Assembly: GCA_016290255.1 (NCBI GenBank)
Contig: JAEETG010000059.1
Span: 1 to 8,562 of the forward strand
Length of the DNA: 8,562 bases
Direction of reading: 5' to 3'
DNA from: Clostridia bacterium
GTDB lineage: Bacteria; Bacillota; Clostridia; Christensenellales; UBA1242
In this document: piece by piece, positions 1-6,492 of the stretch
Layout of the letters: each line of letters begins with the position of its first letter
How positions within the stretch are numbered: position 1 is the first letter of the stretch
Program-made: the position numbers and the translations under genes
Notes under the pieces: model-generated
The model's input: the letters and a program-made list of their open reading frames with translations, nothing else
What the model was told of the DNA's origin: nothing
The model's database searches: none

Positions 1-274
1 GCCCCATAAAAAGAGTTGTTATGTTATTTATTCTTTCCTTTTGTGAGCCACTTGAAAATGGCAACTTCCCACTTTCAACAGCTTTTGCGTCAACATAAAT
101 AAGATCACCAACTTCCACATTCACATCATTATATTGAATTAGCTCATTTTATTCAATATAATATTTGCTCACCTTGTCAAGTTCTCCACTAAAAGATATC
201 CCTTGGCAGCTTTTCAATTTATAATCTCTTCCGGCAACAGATGTTACAACCATTATTTCATTGCCAACATACAT
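1..274 (-). pseudogene. Unrecognised small protein gene, interrupted by an in-frame TAA and cut by the window edge
   Basis: An ATG at 272-274 follows a GGGGG-containing ribosome binding site (about 281-288) and begins a 41-codon frame ending in TAA at 149-151. The same frame then stays open for 49 more codons to the left edge, and that part looks protein-like (for example VEVGDLIYVDAKAV). The simplest reading is one gene of over 90 codons broken by a nonsense mutation. A sequencing error is also possible. No good restart site follows the stop: in-frame GTG codons exist but lack a Shine-Dalgarno sequence. The product looks like a small soluble, beta-rich protein (alternating V/I/Y residues, no membrane segment). 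I do not recognise the family. It starts 16 bases after the upstream ATPase gene ends, with its RBS in that gap, so the two are probably co-transcribed and may work together. Confidence 0.55.
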
Positions 275-290
275 AGATTTTCCCCCTTAA

Positions 291-2063
291 TTACGGATTT
301 ACAATTTTATCAATGATTCTTGTCCATAATTTTCTAGTGTATCTATCAACTTTGATGTCTTTAAAGTTTTTGCTCATGAATGATTTAACTCGTTTTCCAA
401 TTTCGTCTTTGTAAGTTTCTGGGAGTTTGTAATCATTGAGTGTTGCATACTCCTCAACTTGAGAAATAAATGGAACACCTGTTTCTATTTCAAAATTTGC
501 GTCCAAAATTCTAATCAAATAACTGCCTGCCGCTCTCGCAAAAATTTCATATGGAACAACATCATAAATTGTGTCAAATGAACCAAAGTCTGTGAGAAGA
601 ACAATTTTGTCTTCCTCTTCTTTATATGTGTTTGAAACAAGATATCTGCAAACCCTTTCAACATTTTTCTTGTCTGACAAGAATACTGTTGGGAGCCTTC
701 CATCATCACTTAAGATTTGTGCTGTTCCTTCAACCCCATTAATTCCAGCTGAAACGAAAACAACATCTCTTTGCGCTTTAATCTTTCCTTTTCCACTCAA
801 GAAGTTTTTGATTGCTGTTAGAATGTGTTGTTCACCTTCAGTTAGAACAATAATTGGGTCACAGCTAGACAAAATTGATTTTGAAACTTCAATTCCAACT
901 GCTGATTTCACTGGAAGAAGGCTTGCTTTGTTTGTTTGTTCTTTGTTTAGTTTTAAGTCATCAGAAACAACGCTGTGGCCGTCACTGCTTTTATAAACAA
1001 TTTTTGCTCTGTTTAGATGCTCTGTTGGAATCATGAAACTTGAGTGAGTTGTGTAGATAATTTGGTTTCTCTCAGCAAGGCCTTCCAAAAAGTGAACCAA
1101 ATCTTGTTGAGCAAGCCCATGAAGAGTCATTCCGCTTTCGTCTAATAAAAGAACGGTGTTTGTGTAAAATAATTTGCTTTCCAGTGAGAACACCAAGAAG
1201 AAAGACAGGAACCACTGCATTCCAACACTTCTTTCCTCAAGAGGTGCTCTGTTTCCCATTGAATCGGTGACATAAATCTTTAGGTTATCACCCTCAAAAG
1301 TGAATTCAAACTTATAATCACCTTGCCTCCACATTTCAGAAAATTCTTGACTAAGCCTTTTGCCAGCATCATCAAACAATTTTTGATATTCTTCTTTCTT
1401 CTTTGTGAGTTCAAAAAGTTGTGGTGCTGTGAGTTTGTCGAGTTTTGACCCACTAAACAAAAGTGGCAAATCTTCTTTGAGCATTTCTGGAGTTATTCCA
1501 ACATACAAAAGAAGAAGTTTGATTGTTCTCTTCTTTGCAGGAGACAACGCATTAACACCTTTTTTATTAAATGAACTAAGCATTTGTGGAAGATAGATGT
1601 TGCTGTCTAGGTTACCATAGTTGCTGTAATAAATGAAACCAGGCATGATTTTGATGATGAAATCGTGAAGTTTTTGTGCTTTTTCTGTTGGAACAGTCAC
1701 AGGAACTTCAACAATATATTTTCCAGAAAGTGTTCTTTTGATTGTGAAATTGTCAAAAGGTTTTATGGTTGGAAAATATTTTTTAAGAAGGCTTAGGTCC
1801 TTTGCCTCAAGTTTAAACTTTGCAGTGATGAAAACAGGCAACTCCTCAGCGTCCATAAGTTCATCAAATTTATCTTTTGGTAAGTCTGAGTGAAGAATTT
1901 TGTTATCTGCCTGAAATGCTGGTTTAAGTTTCCAAAGTGCCTTTAATAAGTTACTTTTTCCTGCCTCATTAACACCAGCAACCGCTGTGACGTCTTGGCA
2001 GTTAATCCAACCAGAATCCTCAAAAGAACGAAAGTTTTGCACTCTAAATAGTTTTAGTTTCAT
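291..2063 (-). CDS. RecF/OLD-like AAA ATPase with degenerate Toprim-like C-terminal domain
   Basis: This 590-residue protein begins with the fold typical of RecF/SMC/OLD ATPases (KLFRVQNFRSFEDSGWI). The Walker A motif is GVNEAGKS (residues 30-37). A signature-like SVGMQW lies at 279-284, Walker B VLLLDES at 304-310 (D308, E309), and the switch histidine is H340 in YTTHSS. The insert between A and B (about 60-275) is partly helical. The C-terminal part (about 404-520) resembles the Toprim nuclease domain of OLD proteins: IVLTEGEQ (E409) fits the first acidic motif, but the expected DxD motif reads FLSDKK (461-466), so metal-dependent nuclease activity is doubtful. OLD-family proteins act in DNA cleavage, repair and phage defence (GajA of Gabija belongs here); the substrate of this one is unknown. 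ATG is preceded by AAAGGGG at 2073-2079, spaced 9 bases. It has its own promoter and leader and is followed closely by a small broken gene. No UvrD-like partner is adjacent. Confidence 0.85.
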   Translation of the reverse strand: MKLKLFRVQNFRSFEDSGWINCQDVTAVAGVNEAGKSNLLKALWKLKPAFQADNKILHSDLPKDKFDELMDAEELPVFITAKFKLEAKDLSLLKKYFPTIKPFDNFTIKRTLSGKYIVEVPVTVPTEKAQKLHDFIIKIMPGFIYYSNYGNLDSNIYLPQMLSSFNKKGVNALSPAKKRTIKLLLLYVGITPEMLKEDLPLLFSGSKLDKLTAPQLFELTKKKEEYQKLFDDAGKRLSQEFSEMWRQGDYKFEFTFEGDNLKIYVTDSMGNRAPLEERSVGMQWFLSFFLVFSLESKLFYTNTVLLLDESGMTLHGLAQQDLVHFLEGLAERNQIIYTTHSSFMIPTEHLNRAKIVYKSSDGHSVVSDDLKLNKEQTNKASLLPVKSAVGIEVSKSILSSCDPIIVLTEGEQHILTAIKNFLSGKGKIKAQRDVVFVSAGINGVEGTAQILSDDGRLPTVFLSDKKNVERVCRYLVSNTYKEEEDKIVLLTDFGSFDTIYDVVPYEIFARAAGSYLIRILDANFEIETGVPFISQVEEYATLNDYKLPETYKDEIGKRVKSFMSKNFKDIKVDRYTRKLWTRIIDKIVNP

Positions 2064-2083
2064 ATAAGTTTACCCCTTTGTTA

Positions 2084-2166
2084 ATTTACTAAAAAAAATA
2101 CAAGCCCATTACTAATTGTTTTTGCGTTTTCCCGTATTGCAAAATTTTCTCCTATTTTTAGTAAAT
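2084..2166 (-). repeat. Perfect 12-bp inverted repeat in the ATPase leader
   Basis: ATTTACTAAAAA at 2084-2095 is the exact reverse complement of TTTTTAGTAAAT at 2155-2166, with 59 bases between. In the transcript the arms enclose the possible leader peptide with its AGGAG, and the second arm ends 4 bases before the ATPase Shine-Dalgarno sequence. The pairing is A/T-rich and long-range, so as RNA it would be only moderately stable. It could instead be a DNA-level operator, though its wide spacing argues against a simple repressor dimer site. Confidence 0.5.
2089..2142 (-). CDS. Possible 17-codon leader peptide upstream of the ATPase gene
   Basis: A TTG codon at 2140-2142 lies 6 bases after AGGAG (CTCCT on the plus strand, 2149-2153) and opens a frame encoding MQYGKTQKQLVMGLYFF, ending in TAG at 2089-2091. 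An in-frame TAG lies just upstream, so the frame cannot start earlier. It sits in the mRNA leader of the ATPase, and its stop codon falls inside the downstream arm of a 12-bp inverted repeat. Translation could therefore affect leader folding and access to the ATPase ribosome binding site. The RBS is better than chance would suggest, but a 17-codon frame with a TTG start can arise by accident, and I know no homologue. Confidence 0.3.
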   Translation of the reverse strand: MQYGKTQKQLVMGLYFF

Positions 2167-2200
2167 CAGTTGCTTGCAAAACACTAACCAATTCACAGTG

Positions 2201-2229
2201 ATTATAACACACTTTTGCCAATTTAGCAA
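2201..2229 (-). promoter_or_regulatory. Sigma-A promoter of the ATPase gene
   Basis: On the minus strand, TTGCTA (2224-2229) and a perfect TATAAT (2201-2206) are separated by exactly 17 bases. Transcription should start near 2194, giving a leader of about 130 nt. The promoter lies directly after the presumed rlmN terminator, which makes the ATPase a separate transcription unit. Confidence 0.75.
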
Positions 2230-2240
2230 GGAAAATAGCC

Positions 2241-2274
2241 CAAAATAAAAAGAGAAAGCCCTATCTTGCTTCTC
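2241..2274 (-). terminator. Probable rho-independent terminator of rlmN
   Basis: Read on the minus strand, GAGAAGC (2268-2274) pairs with GCTTTCTC (2252-2259) around an 8-base loop with a single bulged base, followed by the U-rich run TTTTTATTTT (2242-2251). The stem overlaps the last rlmN codons and its TAG stop (2261-2263). The stem is short and imperfect, so termination may be incomplete. Confidence 0.55.
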
Positions 2275-3307
2275 CTTCTTTTAAAACTTTGTTTCTAAGT
2301 TGACCACAAGCCCCTTCGATGTTTTCACCAATTGTTCTTCTAACACTGGCGGAAACACCCATATTTTTAAGTGCTTCACAAAACTTTTCCGCATTTTTTC
2401 TTGAAACTGTTTTAAGCCCTCTTTCTTTCACTTCATTTAGTGGAATTAAGTTTACGTGAGTTGGAAAGCCTTTAACAACTGTTGCAAGCTCTTTTGCACA
2501 CTCAAAAGAGTCATTAACCCCAGAAATTAAGGCATATTCAAAGATAACTCGCCTGCCAGTTTTTTCAAAATAGTTCCTGCTTGCAGAAATTATTTCTTTG
2601 ATTGAATATTTGTTTGCAATTGGCATTATTGTTTTTCTAATGTTATCATTTGGAGCATGCAGTGAAATTGTTAAAATGATTGGAAGTCCAATTTCAGCAA
2701 GTTTTTTGATGTTTGGAACAATCCCACAAGTTGAAAGAGAAATGTTCCTTGCCGAAAAGTTGATGCCATCTTTGCTGGTGACTAACTGCAAAAATTTTGT
2801 CACCTCATGAAAATTGTCTAGCGGTTCGCCACTTCCCATCAAAACAAGGTTGGTGATTTCTCTCTTTTTTGCCGTTCCTCCCAAAAGCCTGTTAACGCAC
2901 AAAACTTGCCCTAAAATCTCTCCTGCACTTAGGTTCCTCACAATTCCATTAAGGCTAGAGGCGCAAAATTTGCACCCCATTCTGCAACCAACTTGAGTTG
3001 AAACACAAAGGGTGTTGCCATATTTATATTTCATCAAAACACCCTCAATAATGTTGCCATCAAACAAAGAATACAAGAACTTTTTTGTTCCTTCTTCATC
3101 TTCCAGAGTTTTGATTATTTTGATTGGTTCACTCAAAAAATCCTTTTCAAGGCTTTCTTTTATGTTTTTTGGAACATTGGTCATCTCTTCCAAAGATTTT
3201 CCAAGATATATGTTTTCATATATTTGTTTTGCCCTATATTTTGGCTCATTTAGACTGGCTATAACCTCTTCCAATTGAGACAAGCTCAAATCTTGCAATA
3301 TTTTCAT
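2261..3307 (-). CDS. rlmN: Dual-specificity 23S rRNA/tRNA adenine-C2 methyltransferase RlmN
   Basis: A 348-residue radical-SAM enzyme that, by family knowledge, methylates C2 of A2503 in 23S rRNA and A37 in some tRNAs in the cytoplasm. The radical-SAM cluster motif CRMGCKFC gives C108, C112 and C115. LCVSTQVG just before it contains C101. GSGEPLDN (158-165) is the SAM-binding GEP motif, LTISLHAPND (212-221) the conserved SxHA segment, and GENIEGACGQ (327-336) holds C334, the expected methyl-carrying cysteine. Length and motif order match full-length RlmN. The frame extends 53 codons further upstream, but ATG at 3305-3307 is preferred: it has AGGAAG 6 bases upstream, starts with a typical RlmN N-terminus (MKILQDLSLSQLEE), and the extension would overlap the divergent yabP start. 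A TATAAT promoter lies just upstream and a terminator follows. C334 is intact, and nothing suggests a Cfr-type resistance variant. Confidence 0.96.
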   Translation of the reverse strand: MKILQDLSLSQLEEVIASLNEPKYRAKQIYENIYLGKSLEEMTNVPKNIKESLEKDFLSEPIKIIKTLEDEEGTKKFLYSLFDGNIIEGVLMKYKYGNTLCVSTQVGCRMGCKFCASSLNGIVRNLSAGEILGQVLCVNRLLGGTAKKREITNLVLMGSGEPLDNFHEVTKFLQLVTSKDGINFSARNISLSTCGIVPNIKKLAEIGLPIILTISLHAPNDNIRKTIMPIANKYSIKEIISASRNYFEKTGRRVIFEYALISGVNDSFECAKELATVVKGFPTHVNLIPLNEVKERGLKTVSRKNAEKFCEALKNMGVSASVRRTIGENIEGACGQLRNKVLKEGEAR

Positions 3308-3326
3308 TTTTTCACTTCCTTGTTTT

Positions 3327-3354
3327 ATTATATCATAAATTATAAAAAAGTAAA
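3327..3354 (-). promoter_or_regulatory. Probable sigma-A promoter of rlmN
   Basis: On the minus strand a perfect TATAAT (3327-3332) lies 19 bases before the rlmN ATG. The best -35 match is a weak TTTACT (3349-3354) with a 16-base spacer. Transcription would start near 3320, so the leader is very short, with only the ribosome binding site before the start codon. Confidence 0.5.
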
Positions 3355-3382
3355 TAAATAAATTGCGTTTTGCATATACATC
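3353..3382 (+). promoter_or_regulatory. Possible sporulation (sigma-E-like) promoter of yabPQ
   Basis: TATACATC (3375-3382) resembles the sigma-E -10 element (cATAcanT), and an AT-rich AATAAAT (3353-3359) lies at about the right distance (15 bases) for its -35. No convincing sigma-A promoter reads toward yabP. Bacillus yabP is known to be mother-cell expressed, which favours this reading, but the match is weak in a very AT-rich stretch. Confidence 0.25.
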
Positions 3383-3404
3383 ATGTGTAATAAAGGAGTT
3401 AACA

Positions 3405-3665
3405 ATGGAAAACACATTAAAACACTGCACTCTCATTTGCGAAAACATGCAAAAACTGGAACTCACTGGAGTTCAAAAAGTTGAAAGTTCAACCCCAACA
3501 CAGTTTGTTTGCAATCTTCAAGACAAGCAAATGGTTGTTGGAGGGAAAAATTTACACATCAAAAAATTGGACCTTCAGTCCGAAAGCCTTGTGATTGATG
3601 GGGAAATTGAAATGATAAAATATCAATCCCCTAAAAAGAGTTTTCTAAAAAGGATTTTTAAGTAA
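3405..3665 (+). CDS. yabP: YabP/YqfC-family sporulation protein
   Basis: An 86-residue small protein of the YabP/YqfC family, whose members are made in the mother cell during sporulation and are needed for spore envelope development; the molecular role is not known. The family pattern is clear: a hydrophobic first strand with LELTGVQKVES (18-28), then MVVGGKNLHIKKLDLQSESL (43-62), then VIDGEIEMIKY (63-73), matching the usual 'ItGV... L.I.G..L.I..L.l..g.l.i.G.I..l.Y' layout. A basic tail (KKSFLKRIFK) ends it. ATG at 3405 is chosen over an in-frame ATG at 3363 because AAAGGAG (3392-3398) lies 6 bases upstream. It is divergent from rlmN and overlaps yabQ in TAATG. It is a little shorter than Bacillus YabP (about 100 residues). 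Confidence 0.88.
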   Translation: MENTLKHCTLICENMQKLELTGVQKVESSTPTQFVCNLQDKQMVVGGKNLHIKKLDLQSESLVIDGEIEMIKYQSPKKSFLKRIFK

Positions 3666-3994
3666 TGCTCTTTGAAACGGCAAACCAAGGGCTTGTTTTT
3701 TGCTTAACAGCATTATTTGCTGTTTTTTGTGGTCTTATATGTGAAATAGTGCATTTTTTCTATTCAAAATTAAAGCACAAATGGCTTATTGTCTCACTAA
3801 ACGCAGCCCTTTCTTTTGTGATAACCTTTGCTTTATTTTTGATTTGTTTATGGCTTAATTTTGGGGAAATAAGGCTATATATTGTTTTCACCTATGCTTT
3901 TGGGCTTATTCTTTCTGGTTTACTTTTTTCAAAGTTAAAAATAATTTTTGTTAGGCAAAAACTAAAAAATTTGAATAAGAAAAAGAAGATGTGA
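3665..3994 (+). CDS. yabQ: YabQ-like spore cortex biosynthesis membrane protein
   Basis: A 109-residue membrane protein with three predicted helices (about 8-32, 41-63, 70-88) and a lysine-rich tail (KLKNLNKKKKM). The stretch LNFGEIRLYIVFTYAFGLIL (64-83) matches the characteristic YabQ segment (N-x-GE-x-R-x-Y followed by a Gly-containing helix), and the Q8-G9 and G23 positions in the first helix also fit. In Bacillus, YabQ sits in the membranes around the forespore and is required for cortex formation. The ATG shares its A with the yabP stop (TAATG), so the two are translationally coupled. It is shorter than Bacillus YabQ (about 210 residues), lacking the long C-terminal region; shorter versions are usual in Clostridia. 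The usual neighbour divIC does not follow: the operon ends here in a terminator. Assignment rests on one motif, topology and linkage to yabP. Confidence 0.8.
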   Translation: MLFETANQGLVFCLTALFAVFCGLICEIVHFFYSKLKHKWLIVSLNAALSFVITFALFLICLWLNFGEIRLYIVFTYAFGLILSGLLFSKLKIIFVRQKLKNLNKKKKM

Positions 3995-4010
3995 TCATCT
4001 TCTTTTCCTT
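3981..4010. terminator. Bidirectional rho-independent terminator between yabQ and the convergent gene
   Basis: AAAAGAAGATG (3981-3991) and CATCTTCTTTT (3996-4006) form a perfect 11-bp stem with a TGAT loop. T-rich runs follow on both strands (TTTTCCTTTT on plus; TTTTTCTTATT on minus), so it can end both yabPQ and the 4039-6492 gene. The yabQ stop TGA (3992-3994) lies in the loop, so stop codon and terminator share bases. Confidence 0.88.
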
Positions 4011-4038
4011 TTCCCGCTCCTATTTTTTTCTTCTAGGC

Positions 4039-6492
4039 TTATTTCTTGCTAGAATACTTTGTGATTGCATCCAAAAGTTCGGCAACTGAAGCATTAATGT
4101 TCTTGATTTCATCTTTTGATGCACCTTGTTCTTTTGCTTGTTTTGCCTTATCTTTTAGTTGATCAATCAATCCTTTTATGTGTTTTATGTTCTTTGCTTT
4201 TTCTGTTTCAGACTTTGATTTTGAACTTTCAATCTTGCTTAGAGCCTTGCTGATTTCAATTTGAAGTTCATCTTTTGTTTTTTGAAGTTTTTGACTTTCT
4301 TCATCAATTCTCTTTTGAATCTCTTCAAAATCATCTCTAGAAACTGCATAGTTAACACTTTCATCAGCAACATTTATTTTCTTGCTTTTTGTCCCTTTCT
4401 TGGCTGTTGCTGCTTTTGACTTGGTTGTTTTCTTTGCTGCAGGTTTTTCTTCTGCAGGTTCACTCTTTGTTGTTTTCTTCGCTGTTGACTTTTTGGTTGA
4501 AGTGCTCTTTGTCTTTTTCATTGATTTTGGCTTTTGTTTTGGCTTTTCTTCAACAACCACTTCTTCTTGAACAGGTTGCTCAGCCACCTCTTCAACTGGT
4601 TCTTCTTGAGATACCTCCTCAGTTCCCTGAGCCGGTGTGTCTTCCGTGATTTCTTCAACAAGAGGCTCAGCAACAGGCTCAACTGCTTCTTGTGGTTGCT
4701 CAACATATTCTTGTTGTTCTTGTCCTGTTTGTGCTGCTTGAGCTGCAAGTTCTTCTTCTGTTGGACCTATATAATTTCCATTTTCATCATAGTATTGTGA
4801 ATAATCGACTAAATTCCCGTTTTCGTCGTAGAATTGCGAATAGTCTGCAACTAAATTTCCGTTCTCATCATATGCTTGTGAATAGTCTATTGCATTTCCA
4901 TTTTCATCATAATACACCTGGCTTGTTCCAGCATTTTCTGCTGTCATATAGTTTTCACTGCCATCAGCCACTGGTTGTGCTTGTGGCACATAACCATTGT
5001 AGTCTTGATTGTTTCCATCTAGTGGTTGCTGATAAACTTGCTCTTCATATGGAGCTCCACCCTGCATTGTGCTGATATACAAATCTCTTTCAGCAATTAA
5101 AGCGTCTTTTTGCTCAATTTCTCTGGATAGGTTCTGAATCTTACCCTTAAGGTCAACAATTTGTGTTTGATAATCTTTTGAAACATCGGCATTTTCTTCT
5201 GAAATCTTGTCGTTCAAAGTGTCATAAACCTTGATTGCAAATGTGTTGTATTCAGACTTAAGGGCTGTTTCAACAGCATCTTTATCTTTTTCAATTCTTT
5301 CTTTTCTCTTTTCAATTTCAGCATTACACTCGTTGATTGTGACTTGTTCTTTTGCAAGAAGTGACTTGAGGTCTTTTTCAATTGCTGCACGTTTTTCCAT
5401 TTCATCTTTAACTTGACGCTTGTTGTAGTTGATTTCCACACGGTTTGTGGTTTCGGAGATTGCTTTGTCCAAACGCTCCAAGTTTTCTTTGATTGTTTGA
5501 AGTTTTCTGTTTGCTTCTTTTTCAATTTCATCCATGTTTGCTTGGGCTTGAGCAAGTTTCTTTTCATATTCTTGCATTTCGTTTTGAAGCCCAATCTTTT
5601 TCATCAAAAAGCTTTCAGATTCTGTTACCGCACGAGAAATAAGTTGTTCTCCGTCAACACCCAAGTCCTCAAAGTTGTATGGGCTGTGCGAAATTGCGGC
5701 ATATTTGCTTTGTTCCAAAAGTCTTTGTTCTTCCAGTCTTTCCTTTTCCAAGTATTCCCTAAGAATTGGAATTCCTTCATCAATTTCTTTTTGTGTGAAC
5801 AAAACTTGATAGTCGATGCTGTCTGGAAGAGTTGCAACAGCTCTGTTGAGGTTTCTAACAAACACAGCAAAGTTGTCATATAGTTTTGCGTTGTAGTAGT
5901 TGTATCTAAGGGTTACAATCATGTTGAAAAGTGCTGCCATTAAAAAGATAACAAGTGGAGTTGTCATTGGATAGATGAAACAATAGTCAATAACGTTTCC
6001 AACAGTTACGTCCATTCCACCCATTGCTTTTGCAACAGAATAGCCAAGGCCCAAAACAAATGTTATGATTGCAAGAACAATTGAAGAAAGTTTGATTTGT
6101 GACTTAACACCAATGAGTGCACTTGCTGAAAGTGGCCTACGAATACAGTATTCGGCTGTTAGGTATTTTGATGGTAAACCTTCTCTTTCCAAAATGTAGA
6201 GTTGCCAACGGTCACGAATCCTTGTGGGCATCTTTTGCAAAAATTTGTGGAACACAACCAAATTATCTTCTGTTATTTCTGGATTTTGCAAAAGATATCT
6301 GTTTATTTTGTTAATACACTTTGTTGTTTTTCTTTCAAAACTATTTACCATTCTAACAATTCCAACAATGATAAATGCGGCCATAAAACCAATTCCAATG
6401 AAAAACACATAGTTTAGTTCTGCGTTTTTAAATATTGAACGCAAAAACTCAAAGAAATTGTAAATGGCATTACCCATTAAAAAACCACTCAT
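4039..6492 (-). CDS. Membrane-anchored coiled-coil protein with YDENGN repeats and histone-H1-like basic segment; function unknown
   Basis: An 817-residue protein of no family I recognise, with a clear modular build. Predicted membrane helices lie at about 28-47, 134-154 and 170-194. Positive charges at 48-66 and after 195 place the N-terminus outside and everything after 195 in the cytoplasm. A long charged coiled coil spans about 295-475. Tandem YDENGN repeats follow (528-573), then a Gln/Glu/Pro/Val acidic stretch (578-650), then a Lys/Ala/Ser/Thr segment (650-705) like the tails of histone H1, and a final coiled coil (718-790). ATG at 6490-6492 has AGGAG 6 bases upstream and its own TTGACA/TATAAT promoter. 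Such architecture suggests a scaffold or tether linking membrane to a negatively charged cytoplasmic partner such as nucleoid DNA or RNA, but that is inference. Neighbours (addA upstream, yabPQ convergent) do not reveal its job. Confidence 0.88.
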   Translation of the reverse strand: MSGFLMGNAIYNFFEFLRSIFKNAELNYVFFIGIGFMAAFIIVGIVRMVNSFERKTTKCINKINRYLLQNPEITEDNLVVFHKFLQKMPTRIRDRWQLYILEREGLPSKYLTAEYCIRRPLSASALIGVKSQIKLSSIVLAIITFVLGLGYSVAKAMGGMDVTVGNVIDYCFIYPMTTPLVIFLMAALFNMIVTLRYNYYNAKLYDNFAVFVRNLNRAVATLPDSIDYQVLFTQKEIDEGIPILREYLEKERLEEQRLLEQSKYAAISHSPYNFEDLGVDGEQLISRAVTESESFLMKKIGLQNEMQEYEKKLAQAQANMDEIEKEANRKLQTIKENLERLDKAISETTNRVEINYNKRQVKDEMEKRAAIEKDLKSLLAKEQVTINECNAEIEKRKERIEKDKDAVETALKSEYNTFAIKVYDTLNDKISEENADVSKDYQTQIVDLKGKIQNLSREIEQKDALIAERDLYISTMQGGAPYEEQVYQQPLDGNNQDYNGYVPQAQPVADGSENYMTAENAGTSQVYYDENGNAIDYSQAYDENGNLVADYSQFYDENGNLVDYSQYYDENGNYIGPTEEELAAQAAQTGQEQQEYVEQPQEAVEPVAEPLVEEITEDTPAQGTEEVSQEEPVEEVAEQPVQEEVVVEEKPKQKPKSMKKTKSTSTKKSTAKKTTKSEPAEEKPAAKKTTKSKAATAKKGTKSKKINVADESVNYAVSRDDFEEIQKRIDEESQKLQKTKDELQIEISKALSKIESSKSKSETEKAKNIKHIKGLIDQLKDKAKQAKEQGASKDEIKNINASVAELLDAITKYSSKK
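4375..4545 (-). other. Segment encoding a histone-H1-like Lys/Ala/Thr-rich region (residues 650-706)
   Basis: Within the 817-residue protein, motifs such as KKTKSTSTKKS, TAKKTTKS, PAAKKTTKS and ATAKKGTKSKK recur, with only two acidic patches. It directly follows a strongly acidic stretch (578-650), so the protein switches sharply from negative to positive charge. Similar tails in bacteria bind nucleic acid non-specifically (AlgP/H1-like, Hc1-like); here binding is an inference. Confidence 0.7.
4774..4911 (-). repeat. Tandem YDENGN-type protein repeats (3 full units plus one partial)
   Basis: Residues 528-573 of the 817-residue protein contain YDENGNAIDYSQA, YDENGNLVADYSQF, YDENGNLVDYSQY and a terminal YDENGNYIG. 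Units are 13 or 14 residues long. The first and fourth YDENGN are encoded by the same 18 bases, while the second and third use different synonymous codons (GAG, AAC, TAC, GAC, GGG), so the peptide is conserved better than the DNA. Confidence 0.9.

Noticed and set aside
1..274. Recoding of TAA as a sense codon
   Set aside because: TAA is the ordinary stop of the ATPase, yabP, the 817-residue protein and addA here, so reassignment is not credible.
571..996. 141-codon plus-strand open frame
   Set aside because: Antisense shadow of the ATPase gene: no ribosome binding site, unlikely composition, and the minus-strand frame has clear motifs.
2084..2166. Terminal inverted repeats of a small mobile element
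   Set aside because: Only 83 bases overall, no flanking target duplication seen, and it sits within a promoter-to-gene leader.
3308..3466. 53-codon N-terminal extension of RlmN
   Set aside because: Unlike RlmN proteins, runs through the promoter and across the yabP start, and the ATG at 3307 has a proper RBS.
4382..5075. Several plus-strand frames rich in Leu/Phe/Val opposite the repeat and basic regions
   Set aside because: They are the complement of low-complexity Lys/Glu/Gln codons and would encode strings of Leu, Phe and Ser. No RBS or family resemblance.
5214..5594. 126-codon minus-strand frame rich in Lys
   Set aside because: Alternative reading frame of the coiled-coil coding region; the main frame spans it without interruption.
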